DNA of 64,000 bases from Anoplopoma fimbria (lineage: Eukaryota > Chordata > Actinopteri > Perciformes > Anoplopomatidae). Made by a program: the position numbers and the translations under genes. Below the pieces are notes generated by a model that saw only the letters and a program-made list of their open reading frames with translations, did not search any database and was not told the origin of the DNA. Below are positions 13,530-63,860 of the stretch, one piece after another. The stretch is taken from contig NC_072465.1 of NCBI RefSeq assembly GCF_027596085.1, positions 12,204,857-12,268,856 of the forward strand, written 5' to 3'. Every line of letters starts with the position of its first letter. The first letter of the stretch is position 1.

Positions 13530-13621
13530 CTCAAAATCTTCAGAGAATCCATGTTGGTTATTTGAGTAGAGGTCCGAGATGTGTTTGATGAACTGCTTGA
13601 CTGGAATGGCCTCCATGTCAT
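13530..13621 (-). CDS. ptprg: ptprg D1 first exon, left copy
   Basis: Twin of 37,838-37,929, encoding [14 protein letters not shown] onward, with the same splice borders. Confidence 0.9.
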
Positions 13622-14038
13622 CTGAAGAGAAGAGAAAAGACCAGGGTTAAACTGGCTCCACAGTAGCAGCGAATTGCCCAGGAGCAAGGCACAGCCCCCC
13701 CACCTATCTGCCGACAAATTTCAAACTGCGTCTCAGAAACAGCAGCTAAGGTAAAGTACACACGTATTACGTGCCTTGTGAGTGAGGCTGTGCCAGCTCG
13801 TTGCCATTGTTTTGTCAGATCAATACATCCCTTACAGAACTGTCTTGAGCTACAGAAGTAAGACAATAGGTGACCTTGGAAAGCCAGACTACTACTACAA
13901 TTCACAGGCTCAGTTTGCACTACAAGACTCTGAAAGCTCAGAACTGACTCACCATCACAAGCACGGCATAACAATCTGATATGATGTGAGTCACATCTTC
14001 AAACATAAAAACCTTGTAAACACAATATTTAAAACTGT

Positions 14039-14158
14039 TAAGATAAGATAAGATAATCCTTCATTAGTCCCGCAGTGGGGAAATTTGCAGGATTACAGCA
14101 GCAGAGAGGATAGTGCAAACAAGAGACATAGTAAAAAAAAAAAAAAAAAAAAAAAAAG
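14039..14158 (-). mobile_element. retroelement tail with AAGATA repeats and poly-A, left copy
   Basis: The block opens with GATAAGATAAGATAATCC, continues TTAGTCCCGCAGTGGGGAAA and ends in a run of about 24 A. This resembles a common fish LINE/SINE 3' region read on the minus strand. In the right copy (38,345-38,455) the A run is about half as long. Confidence 0.5.
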
Positions 14159-14788
14159 CAAAGAATCCACAACAACTTAAATATCATATATAAAGACAGA
14201 ATAATTACTGTATAATTATTGTCTTGAAGTAACAGATATGCAACTTTTCTCACCTCAAATTGATTGAAAAACTGAAATTGGTGGTTTGGGAGACATTTGA
14301 TATTTCCAGAACACATGCCATGTTCTTCCAGTTTGATAATCAAATGCAAAGACCAGTGACAGCTTAGTTAAAGGTTCATTTAGCAGCTGCTTTCGACACA
14401 TTTTCTCGGCGAATAAAGTTCCCCAGTTGCCATGCAATTATACTGTAGATGTTCAAATGTCCATTGTTTATCAGTTCAAAGTTCATTAGTGACCATTGAA
14501 ACAGCAGTTGAGAAAACAATTTCAACATGTTGGCTGTTTGTCTATCCTTTTTTGTTTTTTAAACCAATATGAGCAAAAAGTAAGACAACACATTTTCACT
14601 TCCAACTCGTCAAATACTGATGCTTGGTCTGTTGCCAAAAGCATATAAGTGTGACCCTCTTGGTACCAATTTTGTGTCAGTTATGGAAGTGGCCCGGATG
14701 GTGTGTCAGTTTCCCCTTGTTACATGCATAGTGTCTTTTTAAAATAAACTTAGAAGGTAGGTTTACTTAGTTTTTAGGTTTACATGCG

Positions 14789-15057
14789 CAACAAAAGAGC
14801 TAGCTTAGGTTTAAGCAACAACAGTGTTAGCTTAGGTTCAAGCAACAAAAGTGCTAGCTTAAGTTTAAGCAACAAAAGTACTAGCTTAGGTTTAGGCAAC
14901 ACAACTAATTGCTAAAGGTTAGACAACAAAAGTACTTAGTTAGGTTTGGAAACAAAAGTACTTGATAAGATTTAGGCAACAAAAGGCCTTGGTAAGGATT
15001 AGGCAATAAAAGTACTGGGTTAGATTTAGGCAACAAAAGTACTCGATTAATCTTAAG
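14789..15057. repeat. minisatellite, about ten units of 26-31 bp, left copy
   Basis: Units follow the pattern CAACAAAAGTACTAGCTTAG plus GTTTAGG, with drift between units. The right-copy array (39,073-39,341) has the same length and unit order, which argues that the copies separated very recently. Confidence 0.85.
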
Positions 15058-16610
15058 AAAAGATTGGGGTTTGGGTTACATTAAGTATGTTTGTTACATA
15101 AATGTGGTGTGAGCTAATTATGCAAGCACGTAACAAAACTACAGTAAAATAAGTCAACGTCGACTTGGTTTCAGTCCAAGTCCTGTGTTCACTCTACTTG
15201 TCATTATTTTTTTATACAGTCTACTTGAAATTATGTATGCCTGCATCAAATGCCTTACTAAACCCCACAAAGATAAAATTGTGTCCTTGTGTTGTGATGG
15301 TAAATGCTGATGCCTATATGTTTTGAGGATAAGCAGGTCAAGGCCAAATTAGCCTTGATTTGTATTTAGTGTTTTCTTTAGTATTAACCCTAGATATTGT
15401 ATTGAAATATATTGACAGACATTAATAAATCAAATGCTAGCCAAATGCTAACATGTACTTGTAGTATATTTAAAGTATATGTGGAACTAAGTGGTGCTTT
15501 GAGTAAATCCATTCCCTACAATGATCTCTGCCAAGGATGATGCAAGTTTGGTAAAATTCTAGCTCCACTGCTATACCATAGAGGAGCAAGCAATTAAAAA
15601 CATACAAGAGGGCTTGCATAATAATTGTGTAGTTGTGATGTTGTGTTGCTCGTGGGAACTTTTAGTGGGACTGCACAGGAATGGAGTGCATGTTTCATCA
15701 GCTGGCAAATATTTGCATACAAACAGCTGCAAAGTTGTAGTCGTTTTTCAGACACAGACAGCATAAGAAGCTGAACCCGACCCTGATGATTGGACCCGTT
15801 CAGTGAAAAGGGTGAAAAATCAGCGAAAACTCTCTCACGGCGCCCTTCGGTTTAGTCATCATCAAATATTAACAAGAGCATACACTCACTCGCTCTCACT
15901 TTGTGTCTTTCGAGATGCTCATTTAGGTATGCAAATATGTCAAAATGATCTGTGTGTCAGTAAACACAGCAGGCTGCTGAGTGTTCTGGGTTTGGAAGAG
16001 GCAATTAGCTACATAGAGAACTGATATACATTTTCATTGCTTTGAAATAATATACACACAGTAGAGTACAATCATTTACAACATGTACTGTAAAATATCT
16101 GTTCTGTTGCTCCAGAATACAACATTATACTGTACTGCAGTAAAACACAAGTTTGGTGTAACGCAATTTTATCCCGAATAAGAATCAGCACTTAACCTAC
16201 TGCCCTCCACAAAGTATACTAGACTCTATGTTTTTTGAGAATAATAAAACGTCACACACAACTTAACTTTATGTATCACTTTGGATACAATACCCCGTCA
16301 GTTAGAGGTGTGAAGATGTGTGGTATGGTACAATATTTCAAATCACTTAAACTCAACAATATAGATTAACAATACACATCATTCAACATAAAATGGATTG
16401 ATATCGAGTAAATTACTCTTTGTGAGCGGTGCTGATTGAAATAAAAAGGGAAGTAATGAAGTAATCTTCATTGCTTGAAGGTTGTTTTAGTCTTTTGGTG
16501 ACAATGCAAAACTAAAACACACTGATTTCCAATCAGGAGGAACAGGAAAAAAATAAAGAAATTTATTCATAGTTTGTTTTCAGTCTTCAGTAAGTCACAC
16601 TTTCTAAAAC

Positions 16611-16848
16611 AGAATTACCGCCTCGGCTTTAAGTGTTTGTCAACCAGTCAAGTAGCAGGTTAACTACATGTCTGTCCGAAATGTCATCATTGTTTTTTTT
16701 GTGAGGTCACAGTGACATTTGACCCACAAATTCAGTTCATTCTTGAGTCCAGGTTGATGTTTGAGCCAAACTTGAAATAATTACATCCAGGCGTTTTCTT
16801 GAGATATTGCGTTCACTAGAATGGACCGGGTGGACCGCCCAAAACCAT
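16611..16848 (+). repeat. dispersed teleost repeat starting AGAATTACCGCCTC, left copy
   Basis: It shares with 45,981-46,310 and 52,021-52,222 the opening AGAATTACC(A/G)CCTC, a middle CAGTTCATTCTTGAGTCCAG-like segment and a TTGAGATATTGCGTTCACT-like or related end. Right-copy counterpart is 40,880-41,115. Confidence 0.7.
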
Positions 16849-17141
16849 TACCCATTCTTAATTTTCAGAATTTAAAAGGACCAACCTGGACTTACTCATT
16901 GAGGACACTCATCAGACTTAAAACAGCTCCCTCTGGAGAAGGAATACATTTATTTTTAGTTTCCTTACTTTTTCACATATGCAGTAGCACTAACCAACCC
17001 AAAGTGACTGAATCATGTTTGTGTAATTCACTTCACCTCAATTATCAATTAACCATATGATTGTTTTAAAAATATTGTAATAAGTGTGACTTTTCAAAGA
17101 TATCATTACTAAAGAAGCAGCATTTGATTATACATCTGTAA

Positions 17142-17145
<4 letters not shown>

Positions 17146-17212
<67 letters not shown>
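17146..17212. repeat. (GT)n microsatellite, left copy
   Basis: About 33 GT units. The right-copy locus at 41,416-41,487 is interrupted by one A. Confidence 0.98.
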
Positions 17213-17213
<1 letters not shown>

Positions 17214-19282
17214 GTCTTTTTAAGGTTTCTGAAGTAAGTGGCTGCTGCCGGCAGGTTTTAAATTCAGCACAAGGTCTTAGAGCGGATTATGGGATGTGCG
17301 AGGCTCTAGGTCTGAGCTTATTGAGACAATTAACACAACAAGCATATGGTCGTACACCATCCTGTCAGCTGCAGTGGACTCTGATGTCCACACAGTGTTT
17401 CCTGATATTCAGCCTCCACACGTCTGTGAAGCTACATCACGCTTCCAGTGGTTATCAAAAGAACAAATATATCAAACCGCAGTGATATGGTATCAATGGT
17501 GACTCCAAAACAGGAGCTTAGAAAGCCTGTGTTTCTGCTGGGGGACAGGACAACAGCTCAATGGCAGACCCCCTTTTAGTCTGTCCTGGACTCTGCCATG
17601 CTGGGCATACTGGCTCTGGTTTAAATGGAGACCTTTGGACTCAGCCGAGGCCCATTGTAGAGAGGCCCCACAAGCTTTTAATTGATTTGACGGGTTTGGA
17701 TCCAAATCCTGGACCTGAGGGCTAGAGCTGGAGCAGCTTTCATGCCGTAGAGGATTTTTATATATATTTATATGTGTGTGTGTGTGCTTGTGTGTGTTGT
17801 TTGGAATTTGTGAACTGGGCACAGCCTCTCTCTCTCACCGCTTAAACCTTTTTTACTGACACAGCACAGGTTTGTGATGTGGCTACAGATCGTATTTTTT
17901 GACTGAAGGCACCATTAGTTTAAAGTCTGAGCTAGTAATCCCAAACATTGTATTGCTAACACTGTTTTCCAAGGTGTTTACCAAACTTCTGCATGCACCC
18001 ATTTAGATTGATTTTTGGTAATTTGCCTGACATTCAGAATAAAACAAAAATCATAATAAAGAAATCCCTAGCTGTTTCACAGAGATATGAACTTGTCAGA
18101 TAAGCTTGTTCAACTTCAAACAATGATGGTTATATGCTCAATGTTGCTTTTAAAAGGTATGGTTCGTTACTCAAGGAAAGATCTTCTAGCTGTATTGACA
18201 AAAGGCCAACAGGACAAGTTTTATTGCTGAACATATGTTCGGCTCTCAGAGATGGACACCAGCTGCTACAGTAATGGTGACTACAGGGAATCAGGAGTTT
18301 CATAGAATGGATCTAAATGTGAAAAGACTGAGCAATTTAGTACTGAATTGTGGAAAAAGTCCGTCAAACTGTCTTCGCCATTTTTGTTCAGGATTTTCTA
18401 CGCACGGCTGAAATCATGGCTCCCCCAACCCTGTATAAAGAACTAGAGCACATAGCATCAGTTGTCCTGCTGCTCTCTCGCCAGTAACAACACTCAGTTA
18501 CCACAGCTTTTGGCGTAGTGGCCATCTGGAATACTGGGACGTATCCCAGGGAACAGGCTCATCGATGGCAGCCAAAATGTAGTTTTTACCTGCCTTCCGG
18601 CATTTCTGTGTCTTTATCAGCCCTCTCTTTGTGTCATTAGGGCTGCTCATTGCTGCGTGCATGTTGCGACCAATCACAACCAAGTAAGGTTAACTTGTGC
18701 TGACGTCATAGGCTCCTCTGTAGCCCACTCTGTCGCTACTGTTGCGGCTGCTAAACGGTGGATACATCGTTTTGAGCATCAAGACCCCATCAAAATGACT
18801 TATTTCACAACCAGAATTTGCTCAAATGGGTCCAATAACATTTGGAAAGGAAAAAAATTCCCCATCCAAGTTATTATAGGGATATTATAGTTAAGTTGAA
18901 ATAATTTGATGACAAAACACCCAAGGGTTTCAGAGCAGAGAATCCTGCTTGACAAAATGATGTGACAAAATCATATTTATTTCAGCTTTTTTGCAATGAT
19001 AGTGTTATTTAAGCTGACCTTGTTTTGTGTTGCAGGAATTATTTTATAATTTTCTTATTGTGTTGATGGGTTTTTAGATTTTAGGTTTGTTTTTAGTTAA
19101 GTTTTTATGTTTAATGTCGTGTGCTTCATTGTCTCCTATTGTTTCCTAACATCTTTCGACCTTGTTGGAAATACGTTTTTTTACCCTGTTATCCTATTTT
19201 TTGTTTCTTTGCCTGTTCAGCCATAAATAGAATTAAATCAAATCAGATCCTAAATGTAAGAAGTGCTGTGGTAGTTTGTTAC

Positions 19283-19374
19283 CTGGAATGGGGATGACAG
19301 GGATCGTCTCATTGGGTACCACCCTGGGTGAGTTGCTGTCTTCCACATAGAAGTGGGCTGTCTGGAAACAGCGC
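19283..19374 (-). CDS. ptprg: ptprg juxtamembrane exon, left copy
   Basis: This is the twin of 43,547-43,638 ([16 protein letters not shown]). It is the most 5' exon in the left copy, because the contig ends before the transmembrane exon. Confidence 0.9.
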
Positions 19375-19519
19375 CTGACAGAAAAGAGAGAGGTCACATG
19401 TTAATGATGCCTTAGGAGGAATAGCAGGTTCAGCCTGGGCCTAGGCCAGACAGTAGCACAATTTCTTTATCCGCTGTTTATACAGTTAATCTCTCAGAGT
19501 GTGTGTGGAGAGAGAGAAA

Positions 19520-19640
19520 GATAAGACAAGATAATATAAGATATGATTTATTGTCCCGCAGAGATATTTCAATCAGGAGAGACCATTCAAATGAGAAAAA
19601 GATAATTGAAGATAAACAATGACAACAAGGAAATCATGAG
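19520..19640 (-). mobile_element. diverged relative of the AAGATA retroelement tail, left copy
   Basis: GATAAGACAAGATAATATAA is followed by TTATTGTCCCGCAGAGATAT, the same layout as at 14,039 but more diverged. Right-copy counterpart is 43,785-43,905. Confidence 0.4.
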
Positions 19641-20166
19641 TGAGCATGCGTGAGGAGAGAATGGCAGATGTATGAGAAATAAACTACGAGACTAAGCATA
19701 CAAGAGTATTGTCTTCCTGACTGAACTCATGCTAGAGCTTCATTTGTCTTCGCCTCTAAGCCGCTGAATCACACAATACACTTGCCAGCATCACAATCCA
19801 CACGCACACATAGAAAACATATATCATACATACACTGATTGGATAAATACACATGTCGCCAATAGTTACGAAAAATAAAAACAAGGTGCGATCAAAACAT
19901 ATAATAAATAATCAAGTCACAATATATTAGTCCCTGTAATTTAAATCATATAATACTACTTGGTGCTATTTCATATTTTGATGCGGGATGGATGCATGAT
20001 TTTTTTTGGAGCAATTAAGTCTGCAGATTGGCATTCTGAACCATCTGCCTGAAGGCAACACCTGGAATCTGGGTTCAGAATATGTCATGAGTCAAAAGAC
20101 AGAATACATATTTGATTAGGGCAGTGCTTTTCCCTCAATGGATTTGTAGTTGGCAGAAATGGACTT

Positions 20167-20266
20167 NNNNNNNNNNNNNNNNNNNNNNNNNNNNNNNNNN
20201 NNNNNNNNNNNNNNNNNNNNNNNNNNNNNNNNNNNNNNNNNNNNNNNNNNNNNNNNNNNNNNNNNN
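20167..20266. other. assembly gap of exactly 100 N
   Basis: A run of 100 undetermined bases, the usual placeholder for a gap of unknown size. It joins the end of the left copy to a contig that starts 48 bases before a ptprg D2 exon. Confidence 1.
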
Positions 20267-20314
20267 AGTGTGCTCATACTCATAAGTACAGTTCAATCAC
20301 TATGACCGAGTCAC

Positions 20315-58888
<38,574 letters not shown>

Positions 58889-59779
58889 CTGGACATGAGA
58901 CACAACACACACACACACACACACACAGAAATCAGTAAGGTCTTCTGAGTTTGTATTAAAAGTCATGTCAATTCAGTTACAGGGCAGGGAGTTTATAAAC
59001 AGAGGAGGTTGCATTGATTAAGAGGTGGTCAAGTAATTGTGAAAGATTTTTTTTTTTCTTTTGAAAATTAATAAGGAAATCTTATCCATATAAATTATTC
59101 TGTAAGGTAGTCCCCAGAAAGTTACATTGACATCCGGGGAGACTAGACAGTGCACACATGCACACACAACATACATGCTGGGTCTTAGTCAACAGGTCTT
59201 AGAACTTGACAGTTGTTAACTAAGACCTGTCTTTAGCCAATGGTGGACTTATTTGGTGAGGAAATATTGGCTTGGGATTAATTCATCCATCAACTTTTGA
59301 ATGACCTTCAAAGAGGAGTCAGATTTTCTTGCTTCAATTATTAATGAAATTGAATGCACAAAACAACTTAAAAAGTTCTAAATGACAAAGTAAGAGTCAA
59401 AAATCCCAAAATATCAAAACAACAGAAAGAAACACATCTTGGAGCAGCCTTGACACCAAACCAGACAGCAGTGTTTTACAACCTGGTATGCGGGTATAGG
59501 CCAGAGTATTCTGGTGTTCTCCAAATGAAGCTACAGTGAAGGTCAACCAGGAGCCCATCTCATCCCCATACACACTATTATTTCCCTACAGCAAACCTTT
59601 AATACAGTCAGTTCACTTCCTATTTTAGCTATAGTGCTCTCAAACCAGACAACACACCTCGCTTTCTGTGCTTCATCATAAGCATTTTAATCCATAAAGC
59701 GTTTCTTTATTTCCCCATGGTCACTCCCAGACAGGCAGCAACCTCCAGCTCCGAAAAAAAGTGAAGTCAAAAAAAGTGC

Positions 59780-60280
59780 CTTTAACCTGCATTATCTCGA
59801 ATGGCCATTATGAGGCCACTCTTCCATTTGCTAAAAGAAGTCCGATTGTATAGAAGTCTATGAAAAAATGACTCTACTCTCTTGATTTATTCCCTCAGTA
59901 AACATTGTAAACATGAGTTTATGCTCTCAATCTCTAGTTTCAAGTCTTCTTGCAGGGTAAGCTTTAGGGCGGGGCTACACAGTGATTGACAGGTCTCTAC
60001 CACTGCATTTTTTCGGTCTGGGAGTTGTCCGTGATTTTGTCTTAGAACTTTAACCCTTTCACCGTGTATCTTCAGTTCATTCAAGTTATTGGTAATATTT
60101 TGGTCCCCACTTAGCTCCACCCTCTCTTGTCACTTCTGGGTCCAAAAAAACAAGATGGTGACAGCCAATAACCATGATGCAGATGGCACAAAATGACAAA
60201 CTCAAGGCTTCCAAACAATGGTCAACAAACCAATGGCTGTTGTGTCAGTTACCACCTTCACTTCTTATATACAGTCTATG
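59780..60280 (+). repeat. dispersed element ending TATATACAGTCTATG
   Basis: The right end reads CTTCTTATATACAGTCTATG. The middle has GGCGGGGCTACACAGTGATT and CTAGTTTCAAGTCTTCTTGC. It matches, in reverse, the block at 63,522-63,860. A non-autonomous transposon is likely. A 77-codon minus ORF at 59,887-60,120 lies inside it and is not a gene. Confidence 0.65.
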
Positions 60281-61469
60281 ACAGTGCTTGAAGTGGAAAA
60301 GAAGTTCCAGTACTGTCCTCATTCACATGATGCTGTGTGAATCAGACTGTATCAGCCATCATTACTACATTCTAAATGTATACAGTAAATAAAGGATTCT
60401 ATGAGAAATTGGGTTTGCTTGTCCTACTTCAAGAAAAATGTTGTCTTATGACAAACTGAACCATCTTGACAATTTCATAACATTTTAGACTATTATTATT
60501 TTGACTATAGTTAACACCCAAAAAGCAAGACATAACTTGCAAAAGTAAAAAAAAAGAAAAAAGGTTTATTAACTACACATAACAGCTTTACTCTGAACAT
60601 ATAATTATTTTGGAAATATTATCACTGTAAAATCATATTCTGTAAATCACCTTTTAGCTAAGATTCTTTTCCCCGTATACTGTTCCCGTAGGTCAAGAAT
60701 GATTGTCTCTATGCATCCTCATCATCGTATTAACACCACAAGACTCCCCCTCCTACCCATTATAGTAACAGCACTATCAAACAGGATCTTGTCTGGCTTA
60801 GTGTGGGGGTCACCGCCAGTCCGCCTCAAGCCCATCAGCTCATCCCCGCATTTTGTAAAACCCTGCTGCCAAGCTTTCCAAACCAGTTAATAGAAAGAAC
60901 GTCAAGAAGAATGATATAGTTATCATGTACGCTGCAGTCTATCATCTCTATCACATAAGGGGGTGAAAATATAAGACTATACCAGTAAGAGGATTTCAAT
61001 AGAGCCTTGGTTAATATATATTAGACTATCACAAGTTATTACTATACTGATTCATTTCTTTTGACTATTTCATTATATTACTAAAGGATCGTTTTTTAAT
61101 CAAGTCTGACAAATTCATCAAACAGCCATTTTATTAGCTATTTTATCACTGCCGACAGAATCAGTGATCAGAATCACTCAAAAGTGCAAAGAAAAAGCGG
61201 GTCACTGGAAACTATCATACTCGTCTCTGTGAGAGACGCAAATATCACTACCCAGTATGTCCGCTACACCATCACATTATATCACCGTCTAAACTTTTTA
61301 TTTCTCAAGGGATAATAAATAGCATTTTTAATTTTTGACAAATCATTATCAAACTACAAGTTTGAAAACCATGTGTAGCTTTCTAATACTAATGTGGTTG
61401 TCTTTTTATTTTCAACTAATTGAGGAAAGATTTTTTTTTATAATGTTATACATTCCTTTCTGTTAACTT

Positions 61470-61690
61470 TCCCTCAGCAGGCAGCTGTTTCTACCAAAAA
61501 AGCTCTAATAAACCCACTGTAAACACTGGCCCAGTGCGTTCCAGTAGACCAAACACCATACAGGCATAGTTAGAGACTAGCTGGTGAACAAAGTGGAGAC
61601 TTTAGCAGCTACAGAGACAGAATTTTTTCGCGGAAGTTGGTGGAGACCAAAACAGAGCTAAAACGAGACTTACTATTGGACTTTCATTCC
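61470..61690 (+). repeat. dispersed teleost repeat (GTTGGTGGAGACCAAAACAG type)
   Basis: It contains AGACTAGCTGGTGAACAAAG and GTTGGTGGAGACCAAAACAG, phrases I recognise from many fish intergenic sequences. No ORF. Confidence 0.5.
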
Positions 61691-63521
61691 AAACAAAAAC
61701 TTTAGCCATCCTAAATGTGTGAATTATGCCAAAACACTACTCATAGTATCCACTATAAACGTTGTGCCTATAACAAAAACGGTATGCTGGAAGAACAGCT
61801 CCCTGTCCTTCGTTTATGCCCCAACACAATGGCCGTGGTAACACTTTGTTTTCAATGGGACTTTTGTCATCTGATCATGCCAGGACGCACTGTCAAGACA
61901 GTACACTCTGAGATCTGGTCTTGATCACATTGGGATCGGTTCTGCCTGACCACATGGCGCTGTCTGACTCCTGTTGAGTTACTGCTGATGAAAACACAAC
62001 ATTTCCTGATTTTGATGCTTCAAAATAAAAGCTTTTGAAAAACAAAATAAGGGAGGACTTTTATTGTGAATAATTACACCGAATTAGCACAACTTTGTAA
62101 GCAGCTATTCTCCTATAAAACAAGTCTAATAATTTAGAGAACTAAAGGCTAGCAGCAGCAACCCAGAAGTCCGTAGGAGGTTGACATTGAATGTTCTTTG
62201 TTACATCTCTTGGAGTCAGCAATGTAATGGTCTCTTCAACCTGTTATGATGTGCTTCTCTTAGAATGGCATTAGGATATAGTTAATGACCAGGCAGCTAA
62301 AGGCTGACAATATTCTCAGTAGCAGTGCCAATTGGTTACAATATTTACACTGACATTGACACTGATGTGTTGACGATCTACCAATGTTTAAATGATACAC
62401 GAAGCTCCTTTAATAAAAACAGGCATCCATTTTGAGAGTGGAACTGTCTTGATTATAATTTTTTTACATTTTAGCTGTAGTCTGCCACACAACTCCTTTA
62501 TCGCTGTCATGTATTCAGAGGGAACTAGATATCATCACCACAAATGCACCATGGGACTGTACAGAACTGATAGCTTTCATCAGCAGGCAGAGCTCTGTCA
62601 GACCGTCGTGGGTGTTGCTGTTTGCACTAACGCTTCCAGCTGACTCCTGCTCCCACACAGATGGGTGGCAAAGATTGAGTAAATCAGAGGGTTTCATGTA
62701 AACATCTCAGGGCTTCCATGTACAGTGATAAACAAACAGAATGTCTGAAGAGTGTGGAATCTCATCACTGTCTTTTATACAACTGATATGCACCGTTACT
62801 CTATTTATACACTAATACAGGACCATGTTTTTGTATATAAATAAACGTGCATCATACAACATAGACCACAGACAGTAGTAGGCTACAGAAGGAATGAGCA
62901 TAAGTTTAGAATGTGGGAATGTTAAACGCCAAAGATGAATGAATGTACAGTTCTAAGGCTGGGTTCCCCTAACAAGGAATCACTTTTAAATCAGGTTAAA
63001 TCATGGTTTAACTTTAAATCATGTTGCAACAAATGTTATAGCTAATTTCACATTAAGATTAGGGTTAAACCTCTCTTTAAAGGTCAGTTTAGTTTGAACT
63101 TTAAACCTGAATTCAATTTAATTTTCTTGCAGCAAAACTTTAAACTCCAATTAAAAATATGATCCACTATTAACTTTAAACTTACACTTGAGGAGATTTA
63201 ACTTTTAAAAGTGTCAGACTCAAACCTACTGGGTGTTATGATACTGCTGCTGAATTTCTCTAAAAGTAAAGGTTAAGCAAGGAATCTGTTGTAGAGCTGA
63301 ACAGGACGATTGGACCAACAGTAAGTCTCTTTTCTCCTTTCAGTAAAATAGTTTTTCCTTAAGGCCTTTACACACCAGCCAATTTTCTTTTTCAGTTCAG
63401 CTGATTAGCACGTCTGTAGAGCAGACGATTTTTCTGAGCTTTCCAGTATGTATAGACATTCATTGGTCTCTGATGACGAATTCTAATGAAGGCGACCCAC
63501 TGACTTTTCATTTCATGCAAT

Positions 63522-63860
63522 CCACAGACTGTATATAAGAAGTGGACATTGGTTTGAGGACGGGTGTTTTGAAGCCTCGAATTTGGTGTTTTGACCGTCG
63601 CCATCTCTGCTTTTTGCAACAAATGAACAGAAGTTACCATATTTGGATGTAGAAACGCCTTACATGGCTCTAGTACAGACCTGTCAATCACTGTCTAGCC
63701 CCGCTCCAAAACATACCCTGCTTTATGGTCTATTTGACTCTAAATGGACCATCATTTATTGAATAAACTTCATGCTGTATTGAAGAAGACTACTTTTTGC
63801 AGCCAGAATAATCGACCCCGGCTGGACCATAGAGAGAATGCAAGTTTTAAGACACTTCTG
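63522..63860 (-). repeat. second copy of the TATATACAGTCTATG element, opposite direction
   Basis: It starts CCACAGACTGTATATAAGAA and has CCTGTCAATCACTGTCTAGC and AAAACATACCCTGCTTTATG, the reverse complement layout of 59,780-60,280, with moderate divergence. A 99-codon minus ORF at 63,392-63,691 overlaps it and is not a gene. Confidence 0.65.

Larger units (their letters stand above)
205..19374 (-). other. ptprg: duplicate partial ptprg (juxtamembrane, D1 and first D2 exon)
   Basis: Ten exons are repeated here: 19,283-19,374; 13,530-13,621; 9,986-10,082; 7,604-7,686; 7,285-7,419; 6,565 or 6,598-6,732; 5,990-6,165; 4,456-4,591; 2,100-2,246; 205-298. Their lengths, borders and, where I compared them, sequences are the same as in the right copy. 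Read literally, the locus would encode D1 and the first D2 exons, then D1 again, an arrangement unknown in the family. The duplicate should not be annotated as a second gene. Confidence 0.9.
1..20166. repeat. left copy of a 20-kb near-identical direct repeat (matches 24,311-44,424)
   Basis: Base 1 aligns with 24,311 and base 20,166 with 44,424, in the same direction, with the same ten ptprg exons in the same order and spacing. Differences are scattered substitutions, homopolymer changes and small indels. Identity is still complete at base 1, so the copy continues left of the window. It ends at the N run. The pattern fits an allelic contig retained as a false duplicate. Confidence 0.97.

Noticed and set aside
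14038..14349. Minus-strand ORF with a long Phe run
   Set aside because: Translation of the poly-A tail of a retroelement; absent from the right copy.
1..20166. A true internal exon duplication giving a receptor with two D1 domains
   Set aside because: The left copy ends at an N gap and at a microsatellite, order relative to D2 makes no sense, and the copies differ like alleles. Left as the less likely reading.
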